Source of the DNA: Kordiimonadaceae bacterium
GTDB taxonomy: Bacteria; Pseudomonadota; Alphaproteobacteria; Sphingomonadales; Kordiimonadaceae
Assembly (NCBI GenBank): GCA_014238195.1
Contig: JABABO010000063.1
Location: 1-15,691, forward strand
Direction of reading: 5' to 3'
DNA: 15,691 nt
In this document: positions 8,231 to 15,132 of the stretch, piece after piece
Position numbering within the stretch: the first letter of the stretch is position 1
Layout of the letters: each line of letters opens with the position of its first letter
Notes under the pieces: model-generated
The model's database searches: none
Told to the model about the DNA's origin: nothing
The model's input: the letters and a program-made list of their open reading frames with translations, nothing else
Position numbers and translations under genes: made by a program

Positions 8231-9160
8231 TTATCCTTTCGCACATGTTAAAGTAATATTTTTATTATTAAAATCATAAAGCATTTCCATGCAGCCTGAT
8301 AAAGCATCCCGCCCAAGCATTATTTCAGGTGGTCTGCCGCTTTTTTTAGGGGAATTCGTTCGTTGAGCAGTAACTATAATTTCCTTAATTTCTGCATCAG
8401 AAACTTTTCCTTGTCGATTATTAAAAACGGGAACATTCTTAATGCGCCCAAAAATATGGGGGCTAGCGAAGCCCAGCATGGAATTAAAATCTTCATTGAC
8501 TGCCAGCTTGACTGTAGCTGCTGTTAAATTAAAGATAATTTCCTTATATTCATACTGTGACGTTTCATTGATTAATTTCTGTTCTTTAAGAAAATCAACG
8601 GCTTTAATATTCAGGACTGAAAAATCATGATGAGCTTTAAAAGCTACAGGAATTTTTTTACCCTCTATTTTTGCAATATACTTCCAGCCATTCTTATTCT
8701 TAAGGCGAATGATCTTTTGGGAGAGAATATCGCTAGTTTTTTCATCAGGAAATGTGATTTTCACACGATCAGCCCCCAAAGCACCAACGCCAATGATACC
8801 ATCATAATTTTTGACAATATCTTGATCAAACCATATAGTTCGAATTTTGGTTATTTTTCCCATTACTTGCACAGGTACTTTCCGTGCTTTTCCTATTAGC
8901 TTTTTTTTCCCAACAAGTACGTTAACCGCAGAAAAATTAGCTGCTTTCAGATTTAAGGTATTTGCAATCCTGGAATTTAAAACAACTCTATTCGCTATGC
9001 CTGTATCAACAAGTAAATTGACTTTCTTGCCAAATATTTGAGCGTCTACACTGGGGACAGGGTCTGCAATAAGTTCAATAACATTATCATCTGCATTGAC
9101 ACTTGTACAAAAGGAAAAGTGTAATAGAATACTCAAAAAACTATACAAATATTTCTGCAT
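8231..9160 (-). CDS. secreted retropepsin-like aspartic protease with a degenerate second lobe
   Basis: The 309-residue protein has a likely signal peptide (hydrophobic 5-20, cleavage near N-A-D24). The first lobe has the aspartic protease active-site motif L-L-V-D52-T53-G54, followed by hydrophobic residues and then D-G-I-I-G-V-G at 120-126, as in bacterial retropepsin-like families. The second half repeats this layout. G-K-K-I-P-V-A-F-K-A-H at 167-177 aligns with G-K-K-V-N-L-L-V-D-T-G at 44-54, so the second Asp-Thr-Gly is K175-A176-H177. The end carries I-M-L-G-R-D and a Cys pair (C290, C306) that may form a disulfide. Family members act in the periplasm or outside the cell on peptides or proteins. 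With one catalytic Asp, activity would need dimerisation, or the protein may only bind. GAAGGG precedes the ATG by 9 bp. It is rich in Lys, Asn and Ile and AT-rich compared with the flanking core genes. Confidence 0.75.
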   Translation of the reverse strand: MQKYLYSFLSILLHFSFCTSVNADDNVIELIADPVPSVDAQIFGKKVNLLVDTGIANRVVLNSRIANTLNLKAANFSAVNVLVGKKKLIGKARKVPVQVMGKITKIRTIWFDQDIVKNYDGIIGVGALGADRVKITFPDEKTSDILSQKIIRLKNKNGWKYIAKIEGKKIPVAFKAHHDFSVLNIKAVDFLKEQKLINETSQYEYKEIIFNLTAATVKLAVNEDFNSMLGFASPHIFGRIKNVPVFNNRQGKVSDAEIKEIIVTAQRTNSPKKSGRPPEIMLGRDALSGCMEMLYDFNNKNITLTCAKG

Positions 9161-9195
9161 TTAAGCTAGCCCTTCAAGAATATTTATTCTGAATG

Positions 9196-9226
9196 TCAGG
9201 AAGGGACACGCCCTTCCTGATTTTTT
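9196..9226 (+). terminator. perfect 10-bp hairpin followed by T6 on the plus strand
   Basis: TCAGGAAGGG (9196-9205), a 5-nt loop and CCCTTCCTGA (9211-9220) form a perfect stem, with TTTTTT at 9221-9226. This has the shape of an intrinsic terminator for plus-strand transcripts, yet no plus-strand gene lies to its left for more than 2 kb. On the minus strand, where the genes run, the hairpin has no U-tract after it and lies between the 71-residue peptide gene and the protease-like gene. There it could stabilise the upstream message or attenuate read-through. Confidence 0.7.
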
Positions 9227-9234
9227 CTGAATTA

Positions 9235-9450
9235 TTAAAACGAAGCAGTCCAGCGCCACTTAGAAGGTACTCCATCATGTGAACTGATACGTTTTTGAGC
9301 AGCTTTGCTGAGTTTGTTGCTGATCAATTCTTCAACCTTTACTTTGCCTTGATCTTTTAATAGATCAACTAAGCTTTCGGGTGTGATACCCCTGGGAAGG
9401 CCGAGAAATTTAGTAATATAATGTAGTAAATTTCTAGTATCTGTAATCAT
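9235..9450 (-). CDS. 71-residue peptide, candidate RiPP-type precursor ending W-R-W-T-A-S-F
   Basis: The first gene of the minus-strand operon encodes 71 residues and belongs to no family I recognise. Residues 1-55 are charged and probably helical, with L-V-D-L-L-K-D and K-V-E-E-L-I-S resembling the leader segments of modified peptides. Residues 58-71 change character to S-H-D-G-V-P-S-K followed by W65-R-W67-T-A-S70-F71 at the very C-terminus. That spacing (W-x-W-x-x-S-F) equals the core of darobactin, W-N-W-S-K-S-F, a radical-SAM-crosslinked antibiotic. There is no signal peptide and no Gly-Gly leader site. The gene is preceded by a near-consensus promoter (9495-9522) and followed by a hairpin, a common arrangement for highly expressed precursors. 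No modifying enzyme is present in the window. The ribosome-binding site is weak. It could instead be an unrelated small protein, and the product class is inference. Confidence 0.6.
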   Translation of the reverse strand: MITDTRNLLHYITKFLGLPRGITPESLVDLLKDQGKVKVEELISNKLSKAAQKRISSHDGVPSKWRWTASF

Positions 9451-9494
9451 TATAAATTACTACTTTTGATTTAATATATTTATCTTAGATATAA

Positions 9495-9522
9495 ATTATA
9501 AGAAATAGATGTATTTAGTCAA
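9495..9522 (-). promoter_or_regulatory. near-consensus sigma-70 promoter of the minus-strand operon
   Basis: Reading leftwards, TTGACT (9522-9517) and a perfect TATAAT (9500-9495) are separated by 16 bp, in an AT-rich setting. The predicted transcript start is near 9488, about 38 bp before the ATG of the 71-residue peptide. One mismatch in twelve hexamer positions is unusually good for this kind of genome and suggests strong, largely unregulated transcription. Confidence 0.75.
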
Positions 9523-9595
9523 GTAAGTTTTCAACTTAATTTATCAAGAATAAGTATTTGAGGTTTATAATCAACCTTGGCCCTCATTAGCCTAT

Positions 9596-9718
9596 ATGGT
9601 AATTCTCACCTTTTACGAAAGATCAGCAATCGCAAGCCATATCCAGAAAGCCACTGGGCGTAAAGTGCGTTGTGCCAGCTGTCAGCATACTTGGCACGCC
9701 GTGCTAGATGAATTATAG
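9596..9718 (+). pseudogene. degenerate MJ0042-type zinc-ribbon remnant
   Basis: A 40-codon frame starts M-V-I-L-T and ends G-R-K-V-R-C-A-S-C-Q-H-T-W-H-A before a stop. The second half matches the zinc-ribbon that opens many alphaproteobacterial proteins (I-L-T-C-P-x-C ... G-R-x-V-R-C-x-x-C-x-H-x-W). The first C-P-x-C half is missing and is replaced by F-Y-E-R-S, so zinc could not be bound normally. The rest of the gene that usually follows is absent. It is best read as a gene fragment, although a short unrelated peptide cannot be excluded. Confidence 0.45.
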
Positions 9719-9724
9719 CGAGAC

Positions 9725-9752
9725 CAATAAATAATGAGATCATTATTTATTG
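9725..9752. repeat. palindrome with 13-bp perfect arms
   Basis: CAATAAATAATGA (9725-9737) and TCATTATTTATTG (9740-9752) are exact inverted copies separated by two bases. A second small inverted repeat (ATAAGT/ACTTAT, 9753-9758 and 9774-9779) follows at once. No gene start is adjacent and no T-run follows. It could be an operator left from a lost gene, a mobile-element end, or a fold-back sequence. Confidence 0.8.
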
Positions 9753-9886
9753 ATAAGTCGAACCGACATATATACTTATAGCCAAATAAGGGGATCAAAA
9801 TTCACCGCAATTGGCTATATTTGGGGCTTGGCAGCCCGATCACGGGCGGCAGCGGGTTTTTAATACAGCCGCTCACCGACTAGACG

Positions 9887-10589
9887 AACGAGCTGACCTT
9901 CGAACAATTCACGCCGCGCCTCAGCGTGTCTTACGCCTTAGCAGAGACTGCAAATTTGTATGCAAGCTATAGCCAAGGCTTCAAATCTGGCGGCTTTGAT
10001 ATGCGCGGGGATGCCGCTATGACGCCTGCTACATTGGCGGGGTACCAGCCCGAAACGGTCGATTCTTTTAAAGTGGGCCTAAAGGGCCAGTTTTTCGATC
10101 GCCGCTTATCGCTTACAACGGCACTTTTCCAAGCCTCATACGATGGTCAGCAGGTCACCAGCCAGCAAGTGAATGCCACTGGCACTGGGATCGTCAGCTT
10201 TATCGACAATGTGGGAAAATCGACCATCAAAGGCGCTGAATTGGAAGCCACATTGCGGCTGACTGATACGTTCAGCCTTGATACGGCCCTTGGCTATATG
10301 CCACCAGAAACTTTTGAACTAAAATTTAACCAAAACAAACAACAGAAATCTCTCTTAACTCAAGCTATTTTGAAATCGGGGGCAGGATACCTACCAGATG
10401 TTTGACCTGAGCATCGTCTGGACATCAACCGCTGAGAACTGGCGTATTGGAGTCCGCGGCAGAAATTTGGCGGACAAAAAATACCGCACTGGTGCCTATA
10501 ATTTTCCAGGCTTGGCATTCGGCGAATCTGTGATCGGCTTCTATGGCCCGCTGCTTACAGTAACTGCGTCGATCGAATATCGCTTCTAA
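9887..10589 (+). pseudogene. TonB-dependent receptor remnant, beta-barrel fragments with an internal scar
   Basis: Two pieces of one outer-membrane receptor gene remain. The first (9887 to about 10300) has typical barrel segments: F-T-P-R-L-S-V-S-Y-A-L, Y-A-S-Y-S-Q-G-F-K-S-G-G-F-D and G-A-E-L-E-A-T-L-R-L. The second (about 10374-10589, a different frame) carries the final strands, R-G-R-N-L-A-D-K-K-Y-R and the terminal S-I-E-Y-R-F with the Phe needed for barrel insertion. Between them, at about 10301-10373, lies AT-rich sequence with no receptor similarity that changes the frame. The part of the barrel that normally lies there is gone, as are the signal peptide, TonB box, plug and first half of the barrel. 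There is an in-frame stop at 9881-9883 upstream. The gene cannot make a working receptor. Intact relatives import siderophores or other large ligands across the outer membrane. Confidence 0.85.
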
Positions 10590-10739
10590 AGTGTAGCTAT
10601 AGCCACGCTAATGTTCATTGATCTCAGCATAACCCCTGATGGACCAGTTTCTCTTGCTTCTCATGCATAAAACTTTGCTAGACAAAGCGGATACTTATGC
10701 TTATGTGATGTTTTATTACTTATTCATTTGAGACCTGTC

Positions 10740-11351
10740 ATGGATGTTTTTATCGCTGGCTTTGCACTGGGCCTTTCTTTGATTTTGCCAATCGGCGCAC
10801 AAAATGCGTTTGTGCTGCGTCAGGGCTTAAAGGGTCAGCATGTCTTTGCTGTTGCATTTACTTGCGCTGCATCTGATGCGGTATTAATAACGCTGGGTGT
10901 CTTTGGTTTTGCGTCCTTGATGAATAGCTTTCCAAGTTTAACGGATATCATGCGCTATGGCGGTGCAGCTTTTTTGTTTGCTTATGGTATTAAGTCATTA
11001 ATCGCTGCTTTTCGGGTTTCTGAAGGTCTTAATCCTATGGATGATAAGACCGCTTCCCTAATGGCTACCTTAGCGACGTGCTTGGCTATGACATGGTTAA
11101 ATCCGCATGTGTATTTGGATACGATTGTTCTGCTGGGGTCGATTGCGGCGCAGTACGGTGAACAGATTCAAATGTTTTGGGCTGGGGCGATTATTGCATC
11201 TATTGTATTTTTCTTTTCACTTGGTTATGGGGCAAGTTGGCTTAGACCCTTGTTTGTAAAACCCGCTGCATGGCGTATATTAGACGGTGCTATTGCGATC
11301 ATAATGTTTACGATTGCTGTACAGCTTTTGCGCATGGAAACCCCTGTTTAA
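10740..11351 (+). CDS. argO: LysE/ArgO-family amino-acid exporter
   Basis: The 203-residue inner-membrane protein has about six hydrophobic segments. The N-terminal motif L-P-I-G-A-Q-N-A-F-V-L-R-Q-G and the central T-W-L-N-P-H-V-Y-L-D-T are hallmarks of the ArgO/LysE type, which exports arginine or lysine and protects against basic amino-acid overload. The ATG at 10740 was preferred to a TTG at 10728 because it aligns with the usual N-terminus; the ribosome-binding site is weak either way. No LysR-type ArgP/LysG regulator is next to it. The exact substrate (arginine, lysine or an analogue) is not certain, so the symbol is tentative. Confidence 0.82.
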   Translation: MDVFIAGFALGLSLILPIGAQNAFVLRQGLKGQHVFAVAFTCAASDAVLITLGVFGFASLMNSFPSLTDIMRYGGAAFLFAYGIKSLIAAFRVSEGLNPMDDKTASLMATLATCLAMTWLNPHVYLDTIVLLGSIAAQYGEQIQMFWAGAIIASIVFFFSLGYGASWLRPLFVKPAAWRILDGAIAIIMFTIAVQLLRMETPV

Positions 11352-11507
11352 TCTAAGGCTGTCAATCGCTTCACATATCATTTAAATTTCGAAATAACGC
11401 GCTATTGTCATTGAAACGAGTTGCAAATCGTTCTATCAAGGACCGCACTTGAGTAGAATGTATGAGAAGAATGTTAGTAAGCAGGTGTGGACTTCATGTT
11501 GGTTTAT

Positions 11508-11536
11508 GGCAGTTAAGTGTACCACTGCCTTATAAT
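11508..11536 (+). promoter_or_regulatory. candidate promoter with overlapping inverted repeat, ABC operon
   Basis: A perfect TATAAT lies at 11531-11536, about 19 bp before the ATG of the ABC ATPase gene, with no good -35. GGCAGT (11508-11513) and ACTGCC (11524-11529) form an inverted repeat that fills the -35/spacer region, as an operator or activator site would. The short leader is noted; if this -10 is used, the untranslated region would be only about 12 nt. The rest of the spacer (11352-11507) shows nothing recognisable. Confidence 0.4.
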
Positions 11537-11554
11537 ATAAAGTGAGTAATCAGT

Positions 11555-12502
11555 ATGTTTGTGTTGATGGAAGCGCGGGGGCTACATAAAAACTTCGGCA
11601 CTTTCGAGGCCGTTCGAGGCATAGATCTTACACTGAAAAAGGGTGAAGTTCTGGGCTTTTTAGGCCCCAATGGCGCAGGTAAAACCACGACCATGAAAAT
11701 GCTAACGGGGTTTTTGGCGCCCAGCAGTGGGTCGGCCACTATTTGCGGACAACTTGTTACTACAGGAAATTATAAAGCCCGCAGCAAGGTTGGTTATTTG
11801 CCCGAAGGCGCACCGCTTTATGGTGATATGACAACTCGGTCTTTTTTGCGTTTTATGGCTTCAGCCCACGGTATTGCCCAGGAAGAAGCTTACCAAATTG
11901 TCGAAAGTGCTGCAAGTGCTGTGCATCTTGAAAATGTTATGGAACAAAGGGTTGAAACGCTTTCTAAAGGATATACTCGCCGTGTGGGTCTTGCGGCGGC
12001 TATCATGCATTCCCCTGATGTGCTTATTCTTGATGAACCCACCGATGGCTTGGACCCTAATCAAAAACATGAAGTCCGCCGTTTGATCCAAGCTATGTCA
12101 GTTGATCGTGGCATTATTATATCAACACATATTCTAGAGGAAGTTGATGCCTTATGCACTCGCGCTGTGATCATCAATAAAGGGCAGATTGTTGCAGATG
12201 GTACCCCTTCGCAGTTAAAAGTCATGTCGCGCTATTGTAATGCTGTAACGCTTGTTGTTTTAACCGAGGAAGCAGAAAAAATTGCTTCGGCGGTGCGCCG
12301 TGTTGGTGGTGTGCGAGAAATTGAGGCCGCAAACGAAGGCACCTATGTGCGGTTAACTATTCTAGCACAAGACGACGTTGATATTGTCGATAGCATCAAT
12401 GATATCGCTGGGCTGAGTAACTGGAATATACAGCAGTTTTCTGTTGAAACAGGACGGCTTGATGATGTCTTTGGTCGTTTAACAAATGATGGGGGATATT
12501 GA
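11555..12502 (+). CDS. ABC transporter ATP-binding protein, GldA-like
   Basis: This 315-residue ATPase powers an ABC-2 exporter formed with the next gene. Motifs present are Walker A G-P-N-G-A-G-K-T-T (37-45), a signature L-S-K-G-Y-T-R-R-V-G (137-146), Walker B L-I-L-D-E-P-T-D-G-L-D-P (157-168) and the switch H192. The Q-loop position reads Y-L-P-E84, a variant common in the GldA/CcmA/NatA subfamily. A C-terminal domain of about 95 residues follows the nucleotide-binding domain, as usual in this group. Order and composition with the next three genes match the conserved ABC-GldF-GldG-DUF4340 cluster. In Bacteroidetes the homologues are needed for gliding. In Proteobacteria the role is unknown. 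Confidence 0.92.
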   Translation: MFVLMEARGLHKNFGTFEAVRGIDLTLKKGEVLGFLGPNGAGKTTTMKMLTGFLAPSSGSATICGQLVTTGNYKARSKVGYLPEGAPLYGDMTTRSFLRFMASAHGIAQEEAYQIVESAASAVHLENVMEQRVETLSKGYTRRVGLAAAIMHSPDVLILDEPTDGLDPNQKHEVRRLIQAMSVDRGIIISTHILEEVDALCTRAVIINKGQIVADGTPSQLKVMSRYCNAVTLVVLTEEAEKIASAVRRVGGVREIEAANEGTYVRLTILAQDDVDIVDSINDIAGLSNWNIQQFSVETGRLDDVFGRLTNDGGY

Positions 12503-12504
12503 AG

Positions 12505-13242
12505 ATGTCTCACGTTTGGACTATTTTTAGGCGCGAGCTGACAGCGTATTTTATGACACCTGTCGCGTATGTGTATTTAACGATTTTTCTGGTTATGCAG
12601 GGCTTGTTTACGTTTAACCTTGGGCAGTTTTACGTGCGGGAGCAAGCTGATCTTGCGGCTTTTTTCGCTTATCATCCTCGGCTGTATCTGTTTTTAATAC
12701 CAGCAATATCTATGCGCCTGTGGGCGGAAGAACGTAAAACAGGAACGATTGAACTTTTGCTAACGCTACCAATCCCCGTTGGGGCTGTTGTTACGGGCAA
12801 ATATTTGGCGGCAGTTGCTTTTACCGCCTTTGCCTTAGTTTTAACTTTTCCCATATGGATTACAGTGAACTGGTTGGGAAACCCTGATAACGGGGTTATT
12901 GCTGTTGGCTATTTTGGGTCATTACTGATGGCTGGTGCGTATCTTGCGATTGGGTCGGCAATGTCTGCGCTCACTAAAAATCAAGTTGTGGCTTTTATTT
13001 TGGGCGTGAGCTTGTGTTTTCTGTTTGTCGCCGCTGGAATGCCTATGGTCTTGAATGTTTTTGAAGGGTGGCTGCCAGCCACGGTGATGTCTGCCATCGC
13101 TAATCTTTCATTTTTAACACACTTTAGTAATTTGCAAAAAGGTGTCATCAGTTTGGCTGATATGATTTATTTTGTCGGGGTTATTCTAATGTGGCTTTGG
13201 GCGACACGATTGATTGTCGAAACAAAGCGGGAGTCTGGATGA
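12505..13242 (+). CDS. ABC-2 type permease, GldF-like
   Basis: The 245-residue membrane subunit has about six helices and the conserved amphipathic segment M-R-L-W-A-E-E-R-K-T-G-T-I-E-L-L-L, which couples ABC-2 permeases to their ATPase. The ATG at 12505 follows GGGGG at a good distance. A TTG four bases inside the preceding stop is possible but less likely. The gene is 2 bp after the ATPase gene, and its own stop overlaps the next start (ATGA), which indicates translational coupling in one complex. Confidence 0.9.
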   Translation: MSHVWTIFRRELTAYFMTPVAYVYLTIFLVMQGLFTFNLGQFYVREQADLAAFFAYHPRLYLFLIPAISMRLWAEERKTGTIELLLTLPIPVGAVVTGKYLAAVAFTAFALVLTFPIWITVNWLGNPDNGVIAVGYFGSLLMAGAYLAIGSAMSALTKNQVVAFILGVSLCFLFVAAGMPMVLNVFEGWLPATVMSAIANLSFLTHFSNLQKGVISLADMIYFVGVILMWLWATRLIVETKRESG

Positions 13243-15101
13243 TGGTAGCAAAACCATTTATGATGATTGTCATGGGTTTCGCCTTTTTTATGTCAGTGAC
13301 CGTCATCAGTGATCGCTATCTACGTAGTTATAAAATTGATTTCAGTGAAGACCAGCTTTACACGCTATCAGATGGTTCGAAGCACATACTTTCAAACCTT
13401 GAAGAAGACATACAGATAGATTTTTATTTCTCGCGCTCTCTTGCGTCTGCGTATCCTCAGTTTTTGGAATATGGAAAACGTATCGAAGATATGTTACGAA
13501 CCTTAAACGATAAAGCCGCAGGCAGTATTGATTTAGCAATCATAGACCCAGAGCCTTTTTCAGAAAATGAGGACCGTGCCGTTGAGGCGGGTCTAAAAGG
13601 CTTGCCATTGCCAGATGGTTCAATGTTGTATTTAGGGGTTTCTGCCCGCGACATGCTGGACGGTGATGGTGTGATCCCTGTCTTCACTGAGGAGCGGGAA
13701 AGCTTTCTTGAGTATGACTTAGTAAAGCTGATTAACAGTTTGAACAGCCAAACGAAGCCCAAAATGACGATAGTGTCCAGCTTGCCTTTGACAATCGGGG
13801 CAGGGGGGGCGCAAGCGATGATGATGGGCCGTCCTGCACAGCCGTATGTCATATACGACCAGTTAAGCGAGGCTTATACAATCACTGATCTTGCAGATGA
13901 TTTTGTGCAGATTCCGTCTGGAACAGATTTGCTGTTTGTCGCCCACCCACCTGCATTGAACGATGACCAATTGTTTGCGATTGACCAATATGTCCTTAAA
14001 GGTGGTCGGGCTTTGATCTTTTTGGACCCGCATGCTGAAAGCTTAAACCCGCAAGCACCAAGTCCCCTTGCAAGCAACTTAGGTCCACTTTTGAAGGCAT
14101 GGGGCTTGACGATGGCAGAAAACCAAATTGTCGGCGATGCCATGCTAGCCCAGCGCGTATCAATGGGGGGGTACGGCCCCAACAGCGTAAAAGATTATAT
14201 TTTATGGCTCGCTGCTACACCCAGCACTATTGATGGCGATGATCCAGCAACAGCAAATGTGCAGTCGTTAAATTTTGCCAGCGCAGGGGCCCTAAAGCCC
14301 TTAGACGGTGCCTTGACAAATCTGACACCGCTTGTGACATCAAGTAATACGGCCATGCTTTATGATGCTGGGCGCGCATTAGGTATCCCTGATCCTGATG
14401 CGCTTATCCTTGATTTAAAGCCAACAGGCGAAAGTTTTATCCTAGCAGCGCGTATTACAGGGCTGGCAAAGACAGCCTTTCCAAACCGCAGTCAGGATGC
14501 GCAAATTTTGCAAACAAACTCGCTCGTTACCAGTGGTCAGATTAATGTGGTTATCACAACAGATTCTGACATGCTAGAAGATCGCTTTTGGGTGCAATCA
14601 CAAGACCTTATGGGACAGCGGCTTATCGTCCCCATTGCTGGGAATGGCAGTTATGTTTTAAACCTTGCGGACCATATTATGGGATCGGATAGTATGTTAA
14701 GTTTGCGCGCGCGCGGATTAGGGCGGCGGCCATTTGATGTTGTAAACGACATACGCCGTAAAGCAGAAGCCAATTATCTGACAGAAGAAAAGCGCTTGCA
14801 AGAAGAAATGCAACGTGTAGAAACCCGCTTGGTAGAATTAGAAACGTCAGGCGGTGCTAGCGGTTTGAACAGCCCTGCGCAGGAGGCTGAAATCGAACAA
14901 TTTAGGGCGCAGTTGCTGGAAACACGCAAGGCCCTGCGTGCTGTTAAGCGGGATTTGCGCCGTGATATTGATCATTTAGGCCGTACTTTAGCGATCATCA
15001 ATATTGCTTTGGTTCCGTTTTTAGTGATGGTTTTTGGCGTTGTTAGTTTGTTAAGGTTGGACCGTAAAAGTCAGCGCAGCCAGCAACATAACTCATTTTA
15101 G
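13239..15101 (+). CDS. GldG-family ABC transporter auxiliary protein
   Basis: The 620-residue protein is anchored by a membrane helix at about 6-25 and a second one near the C-terminus (about 584-606). The bulk between them is extracytoplasmic and matches the ABC_transp_aux/GldG pattern: Y-T-L-S-D-G-S-K-H-I-L after the first helix, then I-Q-I-D-F-Y-F-S and D-P-E-P-F. A charged helical stretch at about 505-575 is likely a coiled coil before the last helix. The start overlaps the permease stop; a second ATG directly follows, and GGGAG is near both. The family is thought to form part of the exporter with the two preceding proteins, and the substrate is unknown. Confidence 0.88.
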   Translation: MMVAKPFMMIVMGFAFFMSVTVISDRYLRSYKIDFSEDQLYTLSDGSKHILSNLEEDIQIDFYFSRSLASAYPQFLEYGKRIEDMLRTLNDKAAGSIDLAIIDPEPFSENEDRAVEAGLKGLPLPDGSMLYLGVSARDMLDGDGVIPVFTEERESFLEYDLVKLINSLNSQTKPKMTIVSSLPLTIGAGGAQAMMMGRPAQPYVIYDQLSEAYTITDLADDFVQIPSGTDLLFVAHPPALNDDQLFAIDQYVLKGGRALIFLDPHAESLNPQAPSPLASNLGPLLKAWGLTMAENQIVGDAMLAQRVSMGGYGPNSVKDYILWLAATPSTIDGDDPATANVQSLNFASAGALKPLDGALTNLTPLVTSSNTAMLYDAGRALGIPDPDALILDLKPTGESFILAARITGLAKTAFPNRSQDAQILQTNSLVTSGQINVVITTDSDMLEDRFWVQSQDLMGQRLIVPIAGNGSYVLNLADHIMGSDSMLSLRARGLGRRPFDVVNDIRRKAEANYLTEEKRLQEEMQRVETRLVELETSGGASGLNSPAQEAEIEQFRAQLLETRKALRAVKRDLRRDIDHLGRTLAIINIALVPFLVMVFGVVSLLRLDRKSQRSQQHNSF

Positions 15102-15132
15102 AAATTAGTTTGTAGGTATTTGAGAGATAAAA

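Larger units (their letters stand above)
9451..9886. other. AT-rich, mostly non-coding junction region
   Basis: This stretch between the peptide gene and the receptor remnant holds the minus-strand promoter (9495-9522), the zinc-ribbon fragment (9596-9718) and the palindrome (9725-9752). From 9782 to 9880 a plus-strand frame is open but ends at TAG 9881-9883, just ahead of and in frame with the receptor remnant. I did not recognise that short segment. No intact gene or RNA gene was seen here. Confidence 0.6.

Noticed and set aside
8442..9041. Plus-strand frames opposite the protease-like gene
   Set aside because: The minus-strand frame has the DTG motif, a signal peptide and a good ribosome-binding site; the opposite frames are shadows of AT-rich coding sequence.
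9926..10405. A separate functional 159-residue protein
   Set aside because: It begins inside a TonB receptor barrel, has no signal peptide and ends in a scar; it is a piece of the pseudogene.
11463..11546. A 27-codon frame before the ABC ATPase gene
   Set aside because: No ribosome-binding site or recognisable composition, and it runs over the candidate promoter.
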